A stretch of 64,000 bases of DNA from Atherinomorus stipes (Eukaryota > Chordata > Actinopteri > Atheriniformes > Atherinidae): the NCBI GenBank assembly GCA_023101725.1, contig JALJCO010003880.1, positions 80,001 to 144,000 on the forward strand, in the 5' to 3' direction. Below, piece after piece: positions 56,038 to 64,000 of the stretch (positions are counted from its first letter, which is position 1; each line of letters starts with the position of its first letter). A program made the translations under genes and the position numbers. The notes beneath the pieces were generated by a model that worked only from the letters and a program-made list of their open reading frames with translations, was not told where the DNA came from and made no database searches.

Positions 56038-58357
56038 AGGTTCCAGTCCAAACTGGCCCAGGTTCCAGGTTCCAGTCCAAACTGGCCCAGGTTCCAGGGT
56101 CCAGTCCAAACTGGCCCAGGTTCCAGGGTCCAGTCCAAACCGGCCCAGGGTCCAGTCCAAACCGGCCCAGGTTCCAGTCCAAACCGGCCCAGGTTCCAGT
56201 CCAAACTGGCCCAGGTTCCAGTCCAAACTGGCCCAGGTTCCAGGGTCCAGTCCAAACTGGCCCAGGGTCCAGTCCAAACCGGCCCAGGGTCCAGTCCAAA
56301 CCGGCCCAGGGTCCAGTCCAAACCGGCCCAGGGTCCAGTCCAAACCGGCCCAGGGTCCAGTCCAAACCGGCCCAGGGTCCAGTCCAAACCGGCCCAGGGT
56401 CCAGTCCAAACCGGCCCAGGTTCCAGTCCAAACCGGCCCAGGTTCCAGTCCAAACTGGCCCAGGTTCCAGTCCAAACTGGCCCAGGTTCCAGTCCAAACT
56501 GGCCCAGGTTCCAGTCCAAACTGGCCCAGGTTCCAGTCCAAACTGGCCCAGGTTCCAGTCCAAACTGGCCCAGGTTCCAGTCCAAACTGGTCCAGGGCCC
56601 AGGTTCCAGTCCAAACTGGTCCAGGGCCCAGGTTCCAGTCCAAACTGGTCCAGGGCCCAGGTTCCAGTCCAAACTGGTCCAGGGCCCAGGTTCCAGTCCA
56701 AACTGGTCCAGGGCCCAGGTTCCAGTCCAAACTGGCCCAGGGTCCAGTCCAAACTGGTCCAGGATCCAGGTTCCAGTCCAAACTGGCCCAGGTTCCAGTC
56801 CAAACTGGCCCAGGGTCCAGGTTCCAGTCCAAACTGGCCCAGGTTCCAGTCCAAACTGGCCCAGGTTCCAGTCCAAACTGGCCCAGGGTCCAGTCCAAAC
56901 TGGCCCAGGTTCCAGGTTCCAGTCCAAACGGGCCCAGGTTCCAGGCTCCAGTCCAAACTGGCCCAGGTTCCAGTCCAAACTGGTCCAGGATCCAGGTTCC
57001 AGTCCAAACTGGTCCAGGGCCCAGGTTCCAGTCCAAACTGGTCCAGGTTCCAGGTTCCAGTCCAAACTGGCCCAGGGTCCAGTCCAAACTGGTCCAGGTT
57101 CCAGGTTCCAGTCCAAACTGGCCCAGGTTCCAGTCCAAACTGGCCCAGGGTCCAGTCCAAACTGGTCCAGGTTCCAGTCCAAACGGGCCCAGGTTCCAGT
57201 CCAAACGGGCCCAGGTTCCAGGTTCCAGTCCAAACTGGCCCAGGTTCCAGTCCAAACTGGCCCAGGTTCCAGTCCAAACTGGTCCAGGATCCAGGTTCCA
57301 GTCCAAACTGGCCCAGGGTCCAGGTTCCAGTCCAAACTGGTCCAGGGTCCAGTCCAAACTGGCCCAGGTTCCAGTCCAAACGGGCCCAGGTTCCAGTCCA
57401 AACTGGTCCAGGATCCAGGTTCCAGTCCAAACTGGCCCAGGGTCCAGGTTCCAGTCCAAACTGGCCCAGGGTCCAGGTTCCAGTCCAAACTGGCCCAGGG
57501 TCCAGGTTCCAGTCCAAACTGGTCCAGGGTCCAGTCCAAACTGGTCCAGGTTCCAGGTTCCAGTCCAAACTGGTCCAGGATCCAGTCCAAACGGGCCCAG
57601 GTTCCAGGTTCCAGTCCAAACTGGTCCAGGATCCAGTCCAAACGGGCCCAGGTTCCAGTCCAAACTGGTCCAGGTTCCAGTCCAAACGGGCCCAGGTTCC
57701 AGTCCAAACTGGTCCAGGTTCCAGGTTCCAGTCCAAACTGGTCCAGGATCCAGTCCAAACTGGTCCAGTTTCCAGTCCAAACTGGTCCAGGGTCCAGTTT
57801 CCAGTCCAAACTGGTCCAGGATCCAGGTTCCAGTCCAAACTGGTCCAGGTTCCAGTCCAAACTGGTCCAGGTTCCAGTCCAAACTGGTCCAGGATCCAGT
57901 TTCCAGTCCAAACTGGTCCAGGTTCCAGTCCAAACTGGTCCAGGTTCCAGTCCAAACTGGTCCAGGTTCCAGTCCAAACTGGTCCAGGTTCCAGTCCAAA
58001 CTGGTCCAGGATCCAGTTTCCAGTCCAAACTGGTCCAGGTTCCAGTCCAAACTGGTCCAGGTTCCAGTCCAAACTGGTCCAGGTTTCAGTCCAAACTGGT
58101 CCAGGTTCCAGTCCAAACTGGTCCAGGATCCAGTTTCCAGTCCAAACTGGTCCAGGTTCCAGTCCAAACTGGTCCAGGTTTCAGTCCAAACTGGTCCAGG
58201 TTTCAGTCCAAACTGGTCCAGGTTTCAGTCCAAACTGGTCCAGGTTCCAGTCCAAACTGGTCCAGGTTCCAGTCCAAACTGGTCCAGGTTCCAGTCCAAA
58301 CTGGTCCAGGTTCCAGTCCAAACTGGTCCAGGTTCCAGTCCAAACTGGTCCAGGTTC
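56038..58357. repeat. 22-bp minisatellite in ids intron 7
   Basis: About 100 units around GGTTCCAGTCCAAACTGGCC or GGTCCAGTCCAAACTGGTCC. GG(G)CCCAGG forms dominate on the left and GGTCCAGG forms on the right, a gradient along the array. Each unit has the imperfect palindrome CCAGTCCAAACTGG. The open frames (six long ones across both strands) are by-products. Confidence 0.96.
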
Positions 58358-59308
58358 ATCTTTAACTCTGTATCAGTGTAATGATCATTTCTGGTTTCTT
58401 TCTTTAATAACTAAAGCAAATCCAGCTGCTTTAACAGACTGAACGTGTAAAATGTGGCTGATAAACATGAATAACATCATATAAAATATATTGTGAGATG
58501 GTCACAAACACATTTATATCACACGTATAATTCATGGAATAAAATCAGACTCCTACAAGAACAAATCAGAATTAGGCTATAAACACAAAATCTACAACAT
58601 TTTACTACAAAAAGAGGAACAACAGAAAAAACTGATGGAAACTGATTTAAAAAGAGATAAAATGCTGCAGTAATAGATCGCATTGGAAATAAAAAGGCTC
58701 AGTTTAAATAATCTGTAAAAACCTGGATTTTATTTGTTTAGACAGAAAATTAAAGCACAAAATTTCATTAAATTTATTTATTTAAACTTTTCTTAGAGTT
58801 TTTTAAATAACTTCCAAACATAACAGACATTTTCTGCAGACTGAAACGGTAAAATAAATGATTCTGTCGGTTATTAGAGCCGTGGTATTTTTGGCTACGA
58901 GGTGCTAACCTGACTAAAATGGAGCATACAGGCCATAACAGGCTGCTCCGTTTCATTCCGTCGATCGTCCGATCATCCATCAATGTTTACGAAAGCGTCC
59001 GTGTGAGTGATGAAGCCGGTGTTCAAACCAAATCTGTTACCTTCAGAATCTGTGTCTGTCCTCATGAAATGGACGTAAAACCTGGACAGCTTCGGTGGTT
59101 CAGTCCAGTCAGATGTTTTACTTTCGTGTTGGAAACTAGACGCATAAAAGCTGATACTTACACCAGATTAGTTGCTATGGCGACGAGGGAACATGTTTAG
59201 CTCATACATGCCTGCAGTTGACTTCTGGAACGTTTGAAAGCTGAAAGAGCTGCTTTAATGTGCAGAAGATAAAAAATGGACATTTAAAACCCCCCCATGT
59301 TTGCTCAC
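58358..59308 (-). other. ids intron 7, donor-proximal part
   Basis: AT-rich, non-repetitive sequence with no recognisable exon; it ends at the exon 7 donor GTGAGC (59303-59308 on the plus strand). Confidence 0.5.
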
Positions 59309-59435
59309 CGTGATCGGAGGTGAAGACGACCACGGTGCTGTCGGACAGCCTCAGATCATCGAGCGCGCCGAGCAGCCGCCCGACCTGAGCGTCCATGTAG
59401 GACACGGCGGCGTAGTAGTGCTGACGGACACGCAG
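59309..59435 (-). CDS. ids: ids exon 7 equivalent
   Basis: 127 bp, the same size as I recall for human IDS exon 7. It reads [42 protein letters not shown] plus the first base of Gly. The TSDHG motif carries the Asp and His (human Asp334, His335) that bind the catalytic calcium. Acceptor CTCTTCCAG, donor ACG|GTGAGC. Joins in frame to exon 6 (…EDFQ) and exon 8. Confidence 0.97.
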
Positions 59436-59489
59436 CTGGAAGAGCAGAGAAGACGCTTCTGTTCAGGACAGCGGAGGAACCGGTCTGAC

Positions 59490-59985
59490 GAGGAGCTTAA
59501 AGCCATACGCCCCCCCTGGGTGAAACCGAGCCCCCCCCCACAGAAGCGTTTTCCAACCGACCCAGCCATACGCCCCCCCCCCCCCGCAGAAGCGTTTTCC
59601 AACCGACCCAGCCATACGCCCCCCCCCGCAGAAGCATTTTCCAACCGACCCAGCCATACGCCCCCCGCAGAAGCATTTTCCAACCGACCCAGCCATACGC
59701 CCCCCCCCGCAGAAGCATTTTCCAACCGACCCAGTCATTCTCTGAATCTGGCAGCACTGACTTTAGCTTAGCTTAGCATAGTTGCTGTAATCGGGTGGTT
59801 CCAATAGCATCACTTGGTGAGAGTGAACTAATTAACTCCAGAGTTTTTCCAGTTACATTTGGTGACCCGCACATCCTGATGGAGTACAGACGAGAAGCCG
59901 ATGATCAAAGCACTGAGTAGGCGGCGTTCAATAGGGGGGGCTCAGTTTCACCCGGGGGGGGGGCATATGGCTTTAGAACAAGTTC
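59490..59985. mobile_element. Small inverted-repeat element with internal array, ids intron 6
   Basis: CTTAAAGCCATACGCCCCCC, then TGGGTGAAACCGAGCCCC on the left, has an inverted partner GGGGCTCAGTTTCACCCGG, then GCATATGGCTTTAGAAC near 59936-59978. Arms are about 45 bp. Inside lies a ~44-bp tandem repeat. No transposase; class unknown. Confidence 0.5.
59507..59735. repeat. ~44-bp tandem repeat, five copies
   Basis: Units of CAGAAGCATTTTCCAACCGA, then CCCAGCCATACG and a C run of 6-13 bases. Length differences come only from the C run. It sits in ids intron 6 (59436-60105), between exons 6 and 7. Confidence 0.93.
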
Positions 59986-60105
59986 CTTGTCTCACTGAAA
60001 CGTTTCTCTTCAGGTCATTCGGTCTCGTCTTGAGTGTGATTGATATTTGGAGTAGAAATGAGAAAATCTACGTGCTGAGATCTGGCTTCTGCAGTCTGGT
60101 CCCAC

Positions 60106-60276
60106 CTGGAAGTCTTCGGGGATCGGGCCGTAGGGGAAGCTGACGTTGAGCTTCTGGACGTCCTCCCGCTTCCGCACGTCCGTCCAGGGGTTGTAGGCTA
60201 CAGGCGGGAGCAGTTTGGGGACATGGGGGTCAGGAGCCAGAGACATTTTCTCCAGGGGATACAAACTCAGGTACTC
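60106..60276 (-). CDS. ids: ids exon 6 equivalent
   Basis: 171 bp, phase 0 at both ends, the same size I recall for human IDS exon 6. It reads [57 protein letters not shown], matching human [20 protein letters not shown] and the NPWMDIRQREDVQ region. Acceptor TATATTCCAG, donor CAG|GTGGGA. This is the most 5' ids exon in the window; exons 1-5, including the formylglycine cysteine motif, must lie beyond 64000. Confidence 0.97.
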
Positions 60277-60372
60277 CTGGAATATAAAATACATAACAGA
60301 CAAAATGCTACAAGAAATCAGTCAAAAAGGAACTTTTGCATTATGTGGTGTTTGAAATATAATCCTGGGTGG

Positions 60373-60790
60373 GGCTGGGCGATATATCGATATGAAAAAT
60401 ATATCGATATATTTTCAAATGAGATATGGAATCGGACCATATCGCCCATATCGAGATATGGAGTTCAATGTGTGTTTGTTTTGTCTTGGTATATAAATAC
60501 TAACCTTACTAGGGTGTATTACATTTAATTCTGTGTAATGTTCCTTACTTGCATGTGCGAGTATTATTACATACAGTATTATACAGTATTTCTGTTTATA
60601 TTTTATCATTCTTTAAACAGCTGAGCATTATTTCATCCGGTCTGTTTAAATTAAACTACTTGTAATGTCATATTTGGCTCTGACAAAATATTTGCTCTCA
60701 CCTTGCGATAAAAATATCGAGATATATATCGTATATCGATATTCAGCCTAAATATATCGAGATAGGACTTTTGGTCCATATCGCCCAGCC
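60373..60790. mobile_element. MITE with GGCTGGGCGATAT termini
   Basis: The left end GGCTGGGCGATATATCGATA and the right end ATATCGCCCAGCC are inverted copies, with many ATATCGATAT/ATATCGAGATA steps inside. About 418 bp, in ids intron 5. A related single end is present at about 43045-43062. Confidence 0.8.
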
Positions 60791-61744
60791 TTAATCCTGA
60801 GCCTTTAAAAACGACTGCAAAGGCATTTTTATTCCTTAGATATGGTTATCAAAGGCAGTAAATCCTGGAAGACGAGGTGCGTTTGCTGTCTGGGTGCGGC
60901 TGCCGTCTCCGACGTCGGTTAAACTCCGGCTCATCGACACTTTCACAACTCGCTCCTCTTTTTTTGAGGCGTCATTTCTGTTTTAGTTTCGTATTTCCAG
61001 CCTGCACCTGTAACATACCGATGCACACATTCCTCCTCCATACGCGACTATCTGCACGTCTCATCCATCCTCGTCCCGGCAGGTCGAGGATGGATGAGAC
61101 GTGCAGGTCCGTTTCTGTCCGTTTCTGCATGTTCAGCTGCATTTACGCAACGACAGGCTGGAGACTGACTGACTCGTCTTAGTGACGGCACGAACATTCC
61201 TACAGCACCGTGACAGTGAAGCCGGAGATAAATGGTGTTTGCAGACTCGTCTGTGCGTCAGCTTCAGCAGCTGCAGCTGACACGTACAAACATTTATCTG
61301 TATGTAGAGATGCACGATCAGGATCTGGGGGCCGATCACCGATAACAGCCTCAAATCCACAAATTCTCCAATATTGTCGTCTCATGTACAACACGGACGT
61401 TATGTTATTCAGTGTAACAACTAGGAGATGGAAATGATGGTGAATTGGCAGTTTTATTGCAGGATGAGGAAACCTGCAGCATTTCCCTCCAGCAGAGACT
61501 CGTGGAGACGACTCGGACTCAGTTTACCGAGGAAGTGCAGCTGACCAGCTTCAGCGTACTGCAGCAATAATCATGCGCACGACATACCACACGTGCACTC
61601 TCTCAGACACAGTTTGGAGTTTAGCTACAAGCTTTTAGTGCAAAAATAAAACAAACCTGTTCTACAGATGAGAAGAAGAACAGAGACTGATGAGCAACTG
61701 CAACATCTGCGGACATGAACCTGGAGAACGACGCCTTCGGACGC
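60791..61744 (-). other. ids intron 5 unique sequence
   Basis: No array and no recognisable exon. A short perfect inverted pair, GTCTCATCCATCCTCG / CGAGGATGGATGAGAC (about 61057-61102), flanks TCCCGGCAGGT and would form a hairpin. None of the upstream ids motifs (such as the YHKPHIPF region) is present. Confidence 0.5.
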
Positions 61745-63151
61745 GCCTGAACGCGTCTGTCTGAACGCGCCTGAAAGCGCCCGCCTGAACGCGCCTGAAA
61801 GCGCCTGTCTGAACGCTCCTGAACGAGCCTGAACGCGACTGTCTGAAAGCGCCTGTCTGAACACGCCTGAATGAGCCTGTCTGAACGCTCCTGAACGAGC
61901 CTGAACGCGACTGTCTGAAAGCGCCTGTCTGAACACGCCTGAACGAGCCTGAACGCGACTGTCTGAACGCTCCTGAACGAGCCTGAACGCGACTGTCTGA
62001 AAGCGCCTGTCTGAACACGCCTGAACGAGCCTGAACGCGTCTGTCTGAACGCGCCTGAAAGCGCCCGCCTGAACGCGCCTGAAAGCGCCTGTCTGAACGC
62101 TCCTGAACGAGCCTGAACGCGACTGTCTGAAAGCGCCTGTCTGAACACGCCTGAATGAGCCTGTCTGAACGCTCCTGAACGAGCCTGAACGCGACTGTCT
62201 GAAAGCGCCTGTCTGAACACGCCTGAACGAGCCTGAACGCGACTGTCTGAACGCTCCTGAACGAGCCTGAACGCGATTGTCTGAACGCTCCTGAACGAGC
62301 CTGAACGCGATTGTCTGAACGCTCCTGAACGAGCCTGAACGCGATTGTCTGAACGCTCCTGAACGAGCCTGAACGCGATTGTCTGAACGCTCCTGAACGA
62401 GCCTGAACGCGATTGTCTGAACGCTCCTGAACGAGCCTGAACGCGATTGTCTGAACGCTCCTGAACGAGCCTTAACGCGACTGTCTGAACGCTCCTGAAC
62501 GCGCCTGAAAGCGCCTGTCTGAACGCTCCTGAACGAGCCTGAACGCGACTGTCTGAAAGCGCCTGTCTGAACACGCCTGAACGAGCCTGAACGCGACTGT
62601 CTGAACGCTCCTGAACGAGCCTGAACGCGATTGTCTGAACGCTCCTGAACGAGCCTGAACGCGATTGTCTGAACGCTCCTGAACGAGCCTGAACGCGACT
62701 GTCTGAACGCTCCTGAACGAGCCTGAACGCGACTGTCTGAACGCTCCTGAACGAGCCTGAACGCTCCTGTCTGAACGCGCCAGTCTGAACGCGCCAGTCT
62801 GAACGCGCCAGTCTGAACGCGCCAGTCTGAACGCGCCAGTCTGAACGCGCCAGTCTGAACGCTCCTGAACGTGCCTGTCTGAACGCTCCTGAAAGCACCT
62901 GTCTGAACGCTCCTGAACGCGCCTGTCTGAACGCGCCAGTCTGAACGCTCCTGAACGTGCCTGTCTGAACGCTCCTGAAAGCACCTGTCTGAACGCTCCT
63001 GAACGCGCCAGTCTGAACGCGCCAGTCTGAACGCTCCTGAACGTGCCTGTCTGAACGCTCCTGAAAGCACCCGTCTGAACGCTCCTGAACGCGCCTGTCT
63101 GAACGCGCCTGTCTGAACGCTCCTGAACACGCCTGTCTGAACGCTCCTGTC
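61745..63151. repeat. Minisatellite of CTGAACGCGCCTGT units, ids intron 5
   Basis: Degenerate tandem of CTGAACGCTC, CTGAACGAGC, CTGAACGCGACTGT, CTGAAAGCGCCTGT and similar 10-14-bp modules. The combinations repeat as larger blocks: the string with GAACACGCCTGAATGAGC appears near 61860 and 62145. The long minus-strand frames are by-products. Confidence 0.94.
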
Positions 63152-63537
63152 TAGGGATGTATATCATTATGATTTTATCGATACCGATACCAATAGTATT
63201 TATCGATTCTCTTATTGATACTATAACATAATTTAGAGTAAATAATAAAGACATTACAAGATGTTAAAAGATCCAGTGGTGGAGAATATTTGTTCAGATG
63301 ATGTTGAAGAAGCCTGGACATAAAAGTGGGTGAAGGACCGCTGGGAGAATAAGGGAATTGTGTTTGTCTTAGTCCATCATTGTGATTATTTGACTGCGTA
63401 ATGATAACTTGATGGTTAGGTAGATGTACAAAAAGTATCAATAAGAGTATCGTTAGTCCAGAATCTTAACGGTACCCTGGTATCGTTAAGATTAGGAACC
63501 GGTACCAAACGATACCGGTACTCGGTATACATCCCTA
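63152..63537. mobile_element. hAT-like MITE inserted in minisatellite
   Basis: TAGGGATGTATA at the left is matched exactly by the reverse complement of the right end TATACATCCCTA. Inside are ATCGATACCGATACC and ACGATACCGGTAC motifs. 386 bp. The same minisatellite continues on both sides, so the element inserted into an existing array. No clear 8-bp target duplication, which unequal exchange in the array could have erased. Confidence 0.75.
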
Positions 63538-64000
63538 CGCCAGTCTGAACGCGCCAGTCTGAACGCTCCTGTCTGAACGCTCCTGTCTGAACGCTCCTGT
63601 CTGAACGCTCCTGTCTGAACGCTCCTGTCTGAACGCTCCTGTCTGAACGCTCCTGTCTGAACGCTCCTGAACGAGTCTGAACGAGTCTGAACGCGCCAGT
63701 CTGAACGCGCCAGTCTGAACGCGCCAGTCTGAAAGCTCCTGAACGAGTCTGAACGCTCCTGAACGAGTCTGAACGCTCCTGAACGAGTCTGAACGCGCCT
63801 GTCTGAACGCTCCTGTCTGAACGCTCCTGTCTGAACGCTCCTGTCTGAACGCTCCTGAACGAGTCTGAACGCTCCTGAACGAGTCTGAACGCGCCAGTCT
63901 GAACGCGCCAGTCTGAACGCGCCAGTCTGAACGCGCCAGTCTGAACGCTCCTGTCTGAACGCTCCTGAACGAGTCTGAACGAGTCTGAACGCGCCAGTCT
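63538..64000. repeat. Continuation of the CTGAACGC minisatellite
   Basis: The same modules as 61745-63151 (CTGAACGCGCCAGT, CTGAACGCTCCTGT, CTGAACGAGT) resume immediately after the MITE and run off the right end of the window. Confidence 0.95.

Noticed and set aside
55636..58381. Long frames of 667-909 codons over the 22-bp array
   Set aside because: Open on both strands in overlapping frames, in ids intron 7, with only repeat content.

Overview
The window is nuclear DNA from a vertebrate, most probably a ray-finned (teleost) fish. The evidence is split vertebrate coding exons with GT/AG junctions, a Tc1/mariner element of a family common in fish, a 5'-truncated LINE, hAT-like MITEs, tRNA-derived SINE heads, and very heavy minisatellite content. 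There are no bacterial operons, Shine-Dalgarno sites or CRISPR arrays. I cannot name the species.

Two real genes are visible, facing each other. On the + strand are the last two coding exons of an AF4/FMR2-family gene, called aff2 (7220-7419 and 14025-14146). On the - strand are seven exons of iduronate-2-sulfatase, ids (60106-60276, 59309-59435, 55324-55494, 51160-51266, 48233-48349, 44391-44501, and 44198-44320 with an uncertain 3' end). Reading frame is kept across every junction I checked. AFF2 and IDS are also convergent neighbours in human Xq28, so this is a conserved block. The upstream parts of both genes lie outside the window (aff2 to the left, ids to the right). Human exon 9 of IDS is split here by three further introns, all phase 0 at CAG|GTG.

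Nearly everything else is repeat. By my tally about 31 kb is minisatellite and another 5 kb is a palindromic, hAT-like tandem block. Left to right: an 8-mer higher-order array (1-5163); a pyrimidine array (5164-6649); aff2; an array of 30- and 18-bp units inside the last aff2 intron (8000-11134); a 60-bp-unit array that starts 14 bases after the aff2 stop (14161-15960); a 31-bp array with a CCAAT box in each unit (15964-16962); a MITE cluster (17013-19370); ordinary AT-rich DNA, possibly distal aff2 3'UTR (19371-23990); a 30-bp array (24009-25712); the palindromic block with an internal duplication (25720-30650); a G-rich domain with long G runs (31259-33697); a foldback element followed by 34 perfect CRE octamers at exact 23-bp spacing (34241-35912); a GC-rich array; a LINE with a corrupted-looking stretch (38400-40560); a 39-bp array; a 22-bp array; then ids with arrays in most of its introns.

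Many long open frames run through the arrays, often on both strands. They exist because the repeat units are multiples of three and lack stop codons, and I do not call them genes. The most interesting signals are the evenly spaced regulatory-motif arrays (CRE and CCAAT), the repeated sign that minisatellites grew from ends or interiors of mobile elements (Tc1 transposase, MITE termini, foldback arm), and a large sulfatase gene whose introns have been heavily colonised by such arrays.
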